Below, one piece after another: positions 35,683 through 43,809 of a stretch of DNA of 64,000 nt; position 1 is the first letter of the stretch, and every line of letters starts with the position of its first letter. The notes under the pieces were generated by a model. That model did not search any database, was not told the origin of the DNA, and saw only the letters and a program-made list of their open reading frames with translations. This DNA comes from Burkholderiales bacterium 8X (GTDB lineage Bacteria; Pseudomonadota; Gammaproteobacteria; Burkholderiales; Burkholderiaceae_C): the NCBI GenBank assembly GCA_902506565.1, contig LR732703.1:3454256-3518255 (forward strand). Reading direction: 5' to 3'. Position numbers and translations under genes: made by a program.

Positions 35683-36571
35683 CATCCGCACGCCTTCCGC
35701 GGCGCCGATCGAAGCGCCGTTGCCGATCAGGGCGTCCGCGACGGTACTGCTTTGCCGCGATGGCGGCGAAGGGCTCGAGGTCTTCATGGTGCAGCGCCAC
35801 AGCCTTTCGGACGTGCATGGCGGCTCGTACGTGTTTCCGGGCGGCAAGCTGGATGCGGCCGACGCGCTGCTCGATGCGGATCGGCATCTCGACCAATCCC
35901 CGGCCGAGTTGCATGCGCGGCTGAACGAGCCCGACATCGATGCCGCGACCGCCGCCGCATTGCACGTGGCGGCGGTGCGCGAAGCCTACGAAGAGTGCGG
36001 CGTGCTGCTGGCCCATGACGTGGGCAAGGAAGGCATCGCGCAGGCGGCCTCGCTCGCTGCGGCCGGCGTCGGCTTCAACGAGATGCTGGCCAGCTTGCAG
36101 CTCCGGCTCGACACGCGCTCGCTCGAGCCCTGGTCGCGCTGGATCACTCCCGAAAAATCGCTGACCGCACCCGGCAAGCGCTTCGACACCCGCTTCTTCG
36201 TGGCAGCCGCACCCGATGGGCAGGTCGCCCTGCACGACGACCACGAGGCGATCGCCAGCCGCTGGTGGCAGCCTCGCTCGGCGCTGGCCGCCTACTGGCA
36301 GCGCGAGATCGTGCTGGCGCCCCCACAGATCATGAGCCTCGCGCACCTCGCGCGTTACCCGACGCTGGCAGGGCTCTTGGCCGAGGCCGGTCGCAGGCCC
36401 CCCTGCGTGGTGCGCCCGCAGGTCTTCTCGATCGATGGCGTGCGCGGCACCGCCTATCCGGGCGACCCGCTTCATCCGGAGCTGCTGCGGGTGATGCCCG
36501 GGCCTCTGCGCCTCTTGATGCGGGGCACGCGACTGGAGCCGCCGGGCGGCTTCGACGACTTCTTCGAATAA
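35675..36571 (+). CDS. Nudix hydrolase family protein with long loop in the Nudix box
   Basis: The 298-residue protein has the N-terminal half of a Nudix box, GGSYVFPGGKLD, and the catalytic helix REAYEECGVLL about 55 residues farther on, so a long insertion separates the conserved glycine from the REUxEE core. The metal-binding helix is intact. The rest of the domain ends with the RWWQPRSAL strand. This insertion pattern is seen in a Nudix group that acts on CoA or ADP-sugar-like substrates, but the substrate here is unknown. GAGGAG is at a good distance from the ATG, inside the recJ end. Confidence 0.85.
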   Translation: MDDIRTPSAAPIEAPLPIRASATVLLCRDGGEGLEVFMVQRHSLSDVHGGSYVFPGGKLDAADALLDADRHLDQSPAELHARLNEPDIDAATAAALHVAAVREAYEECGVLLAHDVGKEGIAQAASLAAAGVGFNEMLASLQLRLDTRSLEPWSRWITPEKSLTAPGKRFDTRFFVAAAPDGQVALHDDHEAIASRWWQPRSALAAYWQREIVLAPPQIMSLAHLARYPTLAGLLAEAGRRPPCVVRPQVFSIDGVRGTAYPGDPLHPELLRVMPGPLRLLMRGTRLEPPGGFDDFFE

Positions 36572-36573
36572 CG

Positions 36574-37185
36574 ATGGATATCCTGCTTCTGGCCGCGCTC
36601 GCCTTCGTCGGCGCCGCCCTCTTCAGCGCCAAGGACCGGCGCCGCCGCATCGCCCTGCTCGCGAGCCATCTCGGCGACTACCAGATCGAGAAGCTGATGG
36701 AACAGCTGACCGAAGGCTACCTGCGCTGCCTGGGCGAAGACGATCCGGCCCGGCGCGCGCAGATCTGGCCGCTGCTCGATGCGACCGAGCGCAACCTGGC
36801 CCGGCAGTTCGCCCGCTTCGCGATGGCATTTGGCGCCGTGGACGAAGGGCTGACGCAGGTCGGCAGGCTGCCCCTGCCCTTTCCGTTTCTCGGCCGCCTC
36901 TTGCCCGGCGGCAGCTTCGACCTGCGGCGGCTCCTGGCCGTGCATGCGAAAGGCATCGTCGAGACCGCCGAGAACGCGGCGGGCCGAAGCCCGAGGGACA
37001 AGGCCTACACCATGTCCGCCGAGCTGCTGTTGATGCAGCACAGCTGCCACTGGTTCTGCCGCTCGAAGACGGTGGCGTCGGCCCGGATGCTGACCCGGCA
37101 CAAGACTTCTCATGCCCAGCTGCTGGCGGGCGTTTCGCCTTCGACCCGCAAGGCTTATCTCGCGATCGTCGAAGGCCCGGCTTGA
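36574..37185 (+). CDS. Hypothetical protein with N-terminal membrane helix
   Basis: The 203-residue protein starts with one hydrophobic helix (residues 2-17), followed by a KDRRRRIALL basic turn. The remainder is a soluble, mostly helical region with RSPRDKAYTMSAELLLMQHSCHWFCRSKT near the end, quoted in parts. I cannot assign a family. It follows the Nudix gene by two bases, so it is probably co-translated with the recJ operon. Confidence 0.7.
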   Translation: MDILLLAALAFVGAALFSAKDRRRRIALLASHLGDYQIEKLMEQLTEGYLRCLGEDDPARRAQIWPLLDATERNLARQFARFAMAFGAVDEGLTQVGRLPLPFPFLGRLLPGGSFDLRRLLAVHAKGIVETAENAAGRSPRDKAYTMSAELLLMQHSCHWFCRSKTVASARMLTRHKTSHAQLLAGVSPSTRKAYLAIVEGPA

Positions 37186-37312
37186 GGCGATGCCCCAACC
37201 AATCGGAGGCTTATTCGTCAAAACCGCACGGCGCGCGCGTATGGGTCTTCTACAGTCCGAAGGACCGTTTTCGCACGGCCGGACCCGAATCCGCCATCCA
37301 GGAGTTGCAAGC

Positions 37313-37714
37313 GTGCCCAAAGTGATCGTCATGAGAGACCCCGCCACCGCGGAGCAGATTCCCCTGCGGATCCCCGAGACCAAGATCGGCCGGGCACCGA
37401 CCAACGACATCGCGATCGACCACGAGCAAGTCAGCCGGGTTCATGCCTCGCTCGTGGTCGACGGCCCGTTCGTGACCCTCACCGACCTCGACAGCCGCAA
37501 CGGCGTCTTCGTCAATGGGGTAAGGGTGGCGTCGCAGATGCTCGTGACCGGCGACGAGATCCGCATCGGCAACTGCCTGATGCGCTTCGTGGCCGGCGAG
37601 CAGGATTTCACCTCGGTCGAGGCGCTGCGCCTGTTGACCGTGCCCGGCTTGCTGGTCGACCTCGATTCGCCCCGCGTGCAACTGCCACCGACACCGCCGC
37701 GCCGCGAACCGTGA
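37313..37714 (+). CDS. Stand-alone FHA-domain protein
   Basis: The start is GTG 37313, supported by AGGAG at 37300-37304 eight bases upstream. The 133-residue protein is essentially one forkhead-associated domain: KIGRAPTNDIAI (phosphothreonine loop Arg), VSRVHASLVVD, TDLDSRNGVFVNGVRV. This FHA fold reads phosphothreonine. The C-terminus ends in a Pro-rich tail. A Ser/Thr kinase and PP2C phosphatase are encoded about 17 kb away, so it is a plausible reader for them, which is inference. Confidence 0.88.
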   Translation: MPKVIVMRDPATAEQIPLRIPETKIGRAPTNDIAIDHEQVSRVHASLVVDGPFVTLTDLDSRNGVFVNGVRVASQMLVTGDEIRIGNCLMRFVAGEQDFTSVEALRLLTVPGLLVDLDSPRVQLPPTPPRREP

Positions 37715-37736
37715 AAGAACCCGGCTGAAGCCGAAA

Positions 37737-37763
37737 GCATGGCGGCCTGCAACGCCGCCATGC
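37737..37763. terminator. Hairpin between convergent FHA and response regulator genes
   Basis: GCATGGCGGC (37737-37746) pairs perfectly with GCCGCCATGC (37754-37763) around a seven-base loop. It lies 22 bases after the FHA gene and 18 bases after the response regulator gene on the other strand, so it can end both transcripts. A T run is present only on the minus side and is short (TTTC). Confidence 0.5.
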
Positions 37764-37780
37764 GGAGCCCACGGCGCCGC

Positions 37781-38836
37781 TCAGACCTCGAACTGCGGCT
37801 GCAGCTCCCGAATCCGCTTCATGGCCACGCCCGCCGCCGCGGTGCGGGTCTCGACCCCGAGCTTCACGTAGACCCGTTCGAGATGCTTCTTGGCGGTGGC
37901 CGGGCTGCTGCCGAGGATCTCGCCGATGTCCTTGTTGGTCTTGCCCTTGACCACCCAATACAGAACCTCGGCCTCGCGAGCGGTCAGCTTGAGGCTGAGG
38001 CTCATGGCCTCGATCACCGCCGAATCGGACACCTCGCGCATGATGATCAGCCACTCGTCGCCGGCCTCGTCCTGACCGGTCTGCTGATGCAGCCGGAGCT
38101 TGAGTTGCGCCGCACCCTGGCCGATCGACAACATCGGCGGCTCGATGCCGCGCTGCTGGGCGTCGGGCAGGTGGCGCTGCAGCCATTCGAGCACCGGCGG
38201 CGGCGTGGCCGGTGCGAGCGTCGAGCAGTAGCGCTGCAGCAGGTCGCGTGCGAGCGCGGTCTGCCAGATCAACTTGCCTTCGGGCATGCGGATGGTGCAG
38301 CTGGCGTAGCCGAACGCATCGAGCGCATTGCGTGCCTGACCGGCCTGCCGCGCTTCCTGACGAGCGCGGCGGGCGCCCTGCAGATGCACGTTCATGCGGG
38401 CCAGCACTTCCTTCGGCTTGATCGGCTTGGTGACGTAGTCGACACCGCCCGCCTCCAGCGCGGCGACCAGGTGCTCGGTCTCGGTGAGGCCGGTCATGAA
38501 AACGATCGGGATGGACGCCGTGGCCAGGTCGGCCTTCAGCCGCCTCGCCACCTCGAAGCCGTCGATGCCCGGCATCATGGCGTCGAGCAGGATGATGTCC
38601 GGCCGGGCTTGCGCCGCGCGCTGCAGCGCCTGTTCGCCGCCGGTGGCCACCAGCACGGTGTAGCCGGATTCGTCGAGCGCGTCGTGCAACACGGCGAGGT
38701 TGTCCGGAACGTCGTCGACGATGAGGACCAGGTCGCTGTTGGCGCCGTCCTCGCGCAGGCTGCGCAGGAGCGGCTGCGCCGGCTGCGGCTGCGTCAACTG
38801 CGGCTGCGACCAGGACGGCGATGTGGCGTCGGTCAT
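37781..38836 (-). CDS. LuxR/NarL-family response regulator, partner of the permease-kinase
   Basis: The 351-residue protein has an N-terminal REC domain with the acidic pair in LIVDDVPDN (residues 38-46), the phosphorylated Asp85 in LLDAMMPG, and the conserved Lys in VTKPIKP. A middle region of about 100 residues has no recognised domain. The C-terminal LuxR helix-turn-helix is LTAREAEVLYWVVKG, KDIGEILGSS, AKKHLERVYVKL (residues about 285-345). It should bind DNA after phosphorylation. The start overlaps the kinase stop by ATGA, so the two are translated together. The obvious target is the urease promoter 3.7 kb upstream. Confidence 0.9.
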   Translation of the reverse strand: MTDATSPSWSQPQLTQPQPAQPLLRSLREDGANSDLVLIVDDVPDNLAVLHDALDESGYTVLVATGGEQALQRAAQARPDIILLDAMMPGIDGFEVARRLKADLATASIPIVFMTGLTETEHLVAALEAGGVDYVTKPIKPKEVLARMNVHLQGARRARQEARQAGQARNALDAFGYASCTIRMPEGKLIWQTALARDLLQRYCSTLAPATPPPVLEWLQRHLPDAQQRGIEPPMLSIGQGAAQLKLRLHQQTGQDEAGDEWLIIMREVSDSAVIEAMSLSLKLTAREAEVLYWVVKGKTNKDIGEILGSSPATAKKHLERVYVKLGVETRTAAAGVAMKRIRELQPQFEV

Positions 38837-41800
38837 GCGGTGCCCTCCCCGGCCGCGGCCAGCGCCAGGCTCATGGCCTCGAACTGGAAGCGGCGGGCCA
38901 GCAGGCGCTGCGCTGCCGTCCAGCCGGCGCAATCGGGCTCGGCGGCGTCGATCTGGTCGAGCTGGTTCAGGATGCCTCGCAGGTAGCCGAGCCCGACGGC
39001 TTCTTCGAGCGCCCGCAGCCGGGGCGCACTCGGAAGGCGTGCCGCCTGAATGTCGCCGGCCGGGGCGCACTCCGCGGCCGACGGCTTGGCCTCGGTCCAT
39101 TCGATGTCGAGCCGCCGTTCGATCCAGTCGAGCAATTCGCTGTGGCGCACCGGCTTGACGAAGAAATCGTCCGGCGCGATGCCCACGTCGTTTTCCAGCC
39201 GCTTGTCGAAGGCATTGGCCGACACGATCGCGACATGCGCATCGGCCAGCCCCAGCCTGCGGGCGCGGCGGATGGTCTCCCAGCCGTCGATGCCTGGCAT
39301 GGCGAGGTCGACGAACATCAGGTCCGGATTCCAGCCGGCCGCGACGAGGTCGAGCGCGTCGTGGCCGCTCGCCGCGGTGCGAAGCTCGAAGCCGAGCGGC
39401 TCCAGCAGGTGGACGAGCAGTTCGCGATCGGCCTCCTCGTTGTCCACCACCAGGATGCGGCGCCTCGGCCCGGCGTAGCCGCGGCGCTGGCGTGACTGCT
39501 TCGCCGGCGGCGCAGCCGGGCGAGCGGCGGGCGAGGCATCGTGGACGCGCGGCACGAAGAGGCGGATGCGAAAGGTCGAACCGCTGCCGCGAACGCTCTG
39601 CACGTTCATCTCGCCGCCCATCAGGTCGGTGAGCATCTTGGCGATGGTGAGGCCGAGGCCGGCACCGGGCGCCGAGGGCCGTACGGTTTCGCCGCGGGCG
39701 AAGGGCTCGAAGATGCGGCCGAGTTCCTCCGGCGTCATGCCGGGGCCGGTGTCCTCGATCTCGATGGTCGCGAATTCGCGGGCGTAGCGCACCCGCAGCG
39801 TGACCTTGCCACTGGTCGTGAACTTGATGGCGTTGCCCAGCAGGTTGATGACGATCTGCCGAACCCGTTTTTCGTCCGCGCGCACCAGCTCGGGCAAGGG
39901 GCCTTCCGGCTCGAAGCGGAAGGCGAGCCCTTTCTCGGCCGCCTGCAGCTCGAACATGTCGGCCAGCTCGTCCATCAGCTCGGCGAAGCGCATCGGCCGG
40001 GCATGCAGCGTGAGCTTGCCGGCCTCGATGTGCGCGATGTCGAGCGTGCCTTCGATCAGCGACAAGAGATGCTCGCCGCCGCGCCGGATCACCGCCACGG
40101 CTTGCTGGCGATGCGGCGGCACGCTGGCGTCCTCGCCCATCAGCTGCGCATAGCCAAGGATGCTGTTGAGCGGCGTGCGCAGCTCGTGGCTGATGGCACT
40201 GATGTAGCGGCTCTTGGCCTGGTTGGCCTGGTCGGCTTGCTCGCGCGCGAGGTCGGCGGTCTGCTTGGCCGCCTGCAAGGCGCGATCGGTCTCGCGGTGC
40301 AGGCCGATTTCGCGCATCAGCAGGTGGGTCTGGCGGTTGGATTCCTCTTGCGCAACCTTGCGGCTCTGGTGTGCCAGCACCAGCCACCAGGCCACGATGC
40401 CGGCGATGAGCAGCAAGGCCATGTAGGCCTTCAGGAAGCCGGAACGAAGCGACTGGGGTTGCTGCTGCGCCTCGAACACCGCCGCCTCGCCCAGCCCGCG
40501 CAGCTCTTGCTGGTAGAGCACGCCGAACACCGCCGCCAGCAGGGGGACCACGATCAGCATCAGGAGCAGGAAGTGGCCGAGCCCGGTGTCGAGGTAGGGC
40601 CAGACCTTGCGCGGCAGCAGCCAGCGCAGCGCCCCCGACCACTGCGCCGCCAGCGCCGCATCGGGCTTGCACAGGTCGCCGCAACGCGCATCCAGCGTGC
40701 AGCACAGCGAACAGATCGCGCCCTGGTAGGCCGGGCAATGCGCCATGTCGGGGCCTTCGTACTCGCGCTCGCAGATGACGCAGCGCTGCACCGCCAGCCG
40801 CCGGTAGCTGCCGGCCTCGCTCTCGACCCGGGCCCAGCGCACCTGCTTGCCGAGGGCCACGGGCGAGAACGGCTTGGCGTCGTGATCGTCGGAAAGCCTC
40901 GCGATGTAGTACTTGCCGCGGGTGGCCCAGGCGATCAGCGGTGTCGCGACCACCGCGGTACCGAGGGCGATCAAGGCCGAGAAGGCTTGTGGCAAGGGGC
41001 CGAAGACGCCCAGGTGCGCGGTGATCGACAGCGTCGAGGCGAGCGCCATGGCACCGACGCCGACCGGGTTGATGTCCCAGAGGTGCGCCCGCTTGAACTC
41101 GATGCCGGGCGGCGACAGCTTGAGCGGCTTGTTGATCACCAGGTCCGCGAAAACGGACATCATCCAGGCGATCGCGATGTTGGCGTACACGCCCAGCACG
41201 TCGCCGAGCGCCTCGAACACGTTCATCTCCATCAGCATGAAGGCGATCAGCGCATTGAAGACCACCCACACCACCCGGCCCGGATGGCTGTGCGTGACCC
41301 GCGAGAAGAAGTTGCTCCAGGCGAGCGAACCGGCGTAGGCGTTGGTGACGTTGATCTTGAGCTGCGAGACCACGACGAAGAGCGCGGTGGCCGCCACCGC
41401 CCAGCCGTAGTTCGGAAACACGTACTCGTACGCCGCCAGGTACATCTGGTTGGGGTCGACCGCCCGCTCCGGCGGCACCGAGTGCCGGATCGCCAGATAG
41501 GCCAGGGCGGCACCGCCCAGCATCTTCAGCACGCCCAGCACCACCCAGCCCGGCCCGCCGACCAACACCGCGGCCCACCAGCGCTTGCGGTTGCGATCCG
41601 TACGGCTCGGCATGAAGCGCAGGTAGTCGGCCTGCTCGCCCATCTGCGTGATGAGGGCGATGCCAACCGTGAGTGCCGCACCGAACATGTGCAGGTTGAA
41701 CCCGCCCGCACCATCGCGCACCCCGACGTAGTGCGAAAGCCCCGAAAACGCACCAGGATCGCGCGCCAGCACATAGCCGAAGGGCACCACCAGCATCAGC

Positions 41801-42384
41801 AGCCAGATCGGTTGGGTCCAGATCTGCAACCTGCTGATGGCCGAGATGCCGTGCGTCACGAGCGGTATCACCACCAGCGCGCAGACCAGGTAGCCCCAGA
41901 CCACCGGGATGCCCAACGCCAGTTCGAGCGCATAGGCCATCACCGCGGCTTCGAGCGCGAAGAAGATGAAGGTGAAGGACGCGTAGATCAGCGAGGTGAT
42001 GGTCGAGCCGATGTAGCCGAAGCCGGCGCCGCGGGTGAGCAGGTCCATGTCGACCCCGTAGCGCGCCGCATACACGCTGATCGGAAGGCCCGCCAGGAAG
42101 ATGATGAGGCCGGTCGCGAGCACCGCCCAGAACGCGTTGATGAAGCCGTACTGCACCAGCAGCGTGGCGCCCACCGCCTCGAGGATCAGGAACGAGGCCG
42201 CGCCACCGAAGGCGGTGCTCGCCACCCGCCATTCGCTCATCCGGCGGAAGCGCTCCGGGGTGTAGCGCAGGGCGTAGTCCTCGAGCGTCTCGCGCGCCAC
42301 CCAGCTGTTGTAGTCGCGCCGGACCTTCACGATGCGCTGCGGCGCGTCGTCGTTCGGGAGGGGCGGTTCGGCGGCGGTGCTCAC
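38833..42384 (-). CDS. Hybrid histidine kinase fused to an NCS1-type permease
   Basis: From GTG 42384 the protein has 1183 residues. Residues about 40-500 form a complete NCS1 permease (nucleobase/hydantoin/allantoin type) of about twelve membrane helices, with FINAFWAVLATGLIIFLAGLP and SRLQIWTQPIWLLML among them (quoted in parts). Residues about 530-575 hold a Cys cluster: CVIC, then HC, CSLCC and CGDLC, probably zinc-binding. After two more helices (about 591-668) come the H-box ISHELRTPLNSILG (His about 731), N-box NLLGNAIKFT (about 849), EDTGPGMTPEE and GAGLGLTIAKML, then a REC domain with Asp in MFVDLAMPG (about 1028). ATG 42444 is an alternative start. It is divergent from ureA and probably senses or transports urea, a purine or allantoin. 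Confidence 0.85.
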   Translation of the reverse strand: MSTAAEPPLPNDDAPQRIVKVRRDYNSWVARETLEDYALRYTPERFRRMSEWRVASTAFGGAASFLILEAVGATLLVQYGFINAFWAVLATGLIIFLAGLPISVYAARYGVDMDLLTRGAGFGYIGSTITSLIYASFTFIFFALEAAVMAYALELALGIPVVWGYLVCALVVIPLVTHGISAISRLQIWTQPIWLLMLVVPFGYVLARDPGAFSGLSHYVGVRDGAGGFNLHMFGAALTVGIALITQMGEQADYLRFMPSRTDRNRKRWWAAVLVGGPGWVVLGVLKMLGGAALAYLAIRHSVPPERAVDPNQMYLAAYEYVFPNYGWAVAATALFVVVSQLKINVTNAYAGSLAWSNFFSRVTHSHPGRVVWVVFNALIAFMLMEMNVFEALGDVLGVYANIAIAWMMSVFADLVINKPLKLSPPGIEFKRAHLWDINPVGVGAMALASTLSITAHLGVFGPLPQAFSALIALGTAVVATPLIAWATRGKYYIARLSDDHDAKPFSPVALGKQVRWARVESEAGSYRRLAVQRCVICEREYEGPDMAHCPAYQGAICSLCCTLDARCGDLCKPDAALAAQWSGALRWLLPRKVWPYLDTGLGHFLLLMLIVVPLLAAVFGVLYQQELRGLGEAAVFEAQQQPQSLRSGFLKAYMALLLIAGIVAWWLVLAHQSRKVAQEESNRQTHLLMREIGLHRETDRALQAAKQTADLAREQADQANQAKSRYISAISHELRTPLNSILGYAQLMGEDASVPPHRQQAVAVIRRGGEHLLSLIEGTLDIAHIEAGKLTLHARPMRFAELMDELADMFELQAAEKGLAFRFEPEGPLPELVRADEKRVRQIVINLLGNAIKFTTSGKVTLRVRYAREFATIEIEDTGPGMTPEELGRIFEPFARGETVRPSAPGAGLGLTIAKMLTDLMGGEMNVQSVRGSGSTFRIRLFVPRVHDASPAARPAAPPAKQSRQRRGYAGPRRRILVVDNEEADRELLVHLLEPLGFELRTAASGHDALDLVAAGWNPDLMFVDLAMPGIDGWETIRRARRLGLADAHVAIVSANAFDKRLENDVGIAPDDFFVKPVRHSELLDWIERRLDIEWTEAKPSAAECAPAGDIQAARLPSAPRLRALEEAVGLGYLRGILNQLDQIDAAEPDCAGWTAAQRLLARRFQFEAMSLALAAAGEGTA

Positions 42385-42433
42385 GGCTGGCAAGGTGCAG
42401 CTTTCGTGCCACTCGGACCCGGCGGCACGACTG

Positions 42434-42461
42434 TTGCAAAGCATCCGGCGGCCCACATAAT
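42434..42461 (+). promoter_or_regulatory. Sigma-70-like promoter of the urease operon
   Basis: TTGCAA at 42434-42439 and CATAAT at 42456-42461, with a 16-base spacer, match the -35 and -10 consensus in 4/6 and 5/6 positions. The transcript would start near 42468 with a 28-base leader before ureA. If this is the promoter, the kinase most likely starts at GTG 42384. Confidence 0.5.
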
Positions 42462-42468
42462 GGCCGCC
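42447..42468. promoter_or_regulatory. Palindrome over the -10 region, candidate operator
   Basis: GGCGGCC (42447-42453) and GGCCGCC (42462-42468) form a perfect 7-bp inverted repeat with an 8-base spacer that holds the -10 box. A regulator bound here would block the urease promoter. It could also be a hairpin in the kinase leader. Confidence 0.4.
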
Positions 42469-42496
42469 CCGGCCCCCGGGCAGAACCGACCACCTC

Positions 42497-42799
42497 ATGG
42501 AACTGACACCCCGAGAAAAAGACAAGCTGCTGATCTTCACCGCGGCGCTGCTGGCCGAAAGGCGGCAGGCGCGCGGGCTGCGGCTCAATTACCCGGAAGC
42601 GGTGGCGCTGATCTCCGCATTCGTCATGGAAGGTGCCCGCGACGGCAAGAGCGTCGCGGCGCTCATGAGCGAAGGCCGCAACGTGCTTTCCCGCGACCAG
42701 GTCATGGACGGGGTGGCCGAGATGATCCCCGAGATCCAGGTCGAGGCGACCTTTCCGGACGGCACCAAGCTGGTCACGCTTCATAGCCCGATCGTCTGA
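42497..42799 (+). CDS. ureA: Urease subunit gamma
   Basis: The 100-residue protein has the typical start [23 protein letters not shown], given in parts as [12 protein letters not shown] and [11 protein letters not shown], then [21 protein letters not shown] and a C-terminus with [13 protein letters not shown]. With UreB and UreC it forms the urease heterotrimer that hydrolyses urea to ammonia and carbamate in the cytoplasm. No Shine-Dalgarno precedes the ATG. It is the first gene of the operon and is followed after 45 bases by ureJ. No ureD gene lies upstream. Confidence 0.96.
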   Translation: MELTPREKDKLLIFTAALLAERRQARGLRLNYPEAVALISAFVMEGARDGKSVAALMSEGRNVLSRDQVMDGVAEMIPEIQVEATFPDGTKLVTLHSPIV

Positions 42800-42844
42800 A
42801 TCCCGGCCGATGTTCCTTTCGACTACCACCCGCATACCTCGCTC

Positions 42845-43507
42845 ATGACCGACCTCGCCGACGCTGCCGTGCCTCCTGCCCACCTCTCGATGGCCCGCCG
42901 ACTCGCCAGGCAAGCCGCGCGTTCGGTGGTGCCTGCCTTGCTGCTCGCCCTGTTGCCCCTGGGGGCCGTTGCCCATACCGGCGCGGACGCCGGCCTGCAC
43001 CACGGCTGGATGGCCGGCTTCGTTCATCCGTTCGCCGGAATGGACCACCTGGCGGCGATGCTGGCCGTCGGGCTTTGGAGCGCACTGGTCGCCGGTTCTT
43101 CGAAGCGCTCGCTGTGGGTTGCGCCGGCAGGCTTCGCCGCGATGCTGCTGGTCGGCGCACTGGCAGGCATGGGCGGCATGCAGGTTCCTGCAGTCGAACC
43201 GGTGATCGCCGCTTCGCTCCTGGTGCTCGGCTTGCTGGTCGCGGTGCGCAAGCGGCTCCCGCTCTTCGGCGCGCTCGCGCTGGTGAGCGCATTCGCGGTG
43301 TTCCACGGCATTGCGCATGGCCGCGAACTGGTGGGCGAGTCGGGCGGCCTTGCCATCTTGGCCGGCATGCTCGCCGCCACCCTCTTGCTGCATGCCATCG
43401 GCATCGCGATCGGCCTTTCGATGCGAAACCACAGCCGCTGGATGCCGCGTGCAGCCGGCGGCGCGATCGCCCTCCTCGGGCTGGCCCTGCTGGGCGGTGT
43501 CGCATGA
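42845..43507 (+). CDS. ureJ: HupE/UreJ-family membrane protein
   Basis: The 220-residue protein has a signal-like segment ([20 protein letters not shown], mature start at HTGADAG) and six further hydrophobic helices. [18 protein letters not shown] (residues about 60-77) and [14 protein letters not shown] are the metal-associated signatures of HupE/UreJ, thought to import nickel. Its place in the urease operon fits supply of Ni for the UreC site. It lies between ureA and ureB and overlaps ureB by ATGA. Placement between the two structural genes is less common than at the 3' end. Confidence 0.88.
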   Translation: MTDLADAAVPPAHLSMARRLARQAARSVVPALLLALLPLGAVAHTGADAGLHHGWMAGFVHPFAGMDHLAAMLAVGLWSALVAGSSKRSLWVAPAGFAAMLLVGALAGMGGMQVPAVEPVIAASLLVLGLLVAVRKRLPLFGALALVSAFAVFHGIAHGRELVGESGGLAILAGMLAATLLLHAIGIAIGLSMRNHSRWMPRAAGGAIALLGLALLGGVA

Positions 43508-43809
43508 CGCCGGGCGAGCTCATCACCGATGAAGGCGACCACGCGCTGAACCCGGGTCGCCGCACCTGGACCACGGTCGTCCGCAACACCGCCGACCGAC
43601 CGATCCAGGTGGGCTCGCACTATCACTTCTGCGAAACCAACGCCGCGCTCCAATTCGATCGCGAGGCGGCGCGCGGCATGCGCCTCAACATCGCGTCCGG
43701 CACGGCGGTCCGCTTCGAACCGGGACAGCAGCGCACGGTCGAATTGGTCGACATCGCCGGCGACCGGACGATCTACGGGTTTCGCGGTCTCGTCCAAGGA
43801 AAGCTCTGA
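43504..43809 (+). CDS. ureB: Urease subunit beta
   Basis: The 101-residue protein matches UreB throughout: [39 protein letters not shown] (the HYHF turn) and [20 protein letters not shown]. It is the small structural subunit. Its start overlaps ureJ and its stop shares one base with the ureC start (TGATG), so all three are translationally coupled. Length is typical. Confidence 0.97.
   Translation: MTPGELITDEGDHALNPGRRTWTTVVRNTADRPIQVGSHYHFCETNAALQFDREAARGMRLNIASGTAVRFEPGQQRTVELVDIAGDRTIYGFRGLVQGKL

Noticed and set aside
39541..42786. Plus-strand open frame of 1081 codons opposite the kinase
   Set aside because: Composition artefact, His/Arg/Gly-rich without domains; the kinase on the other strand is well supported.
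37781..43432. Minus-strand open frame of 1883 codons covering the regulator, kinase and part of urease
   Set aside because: It joins the real regulator frame to out-of-frame sequence. The kinase, ureA and ureJ all lie in other frames with real domains.
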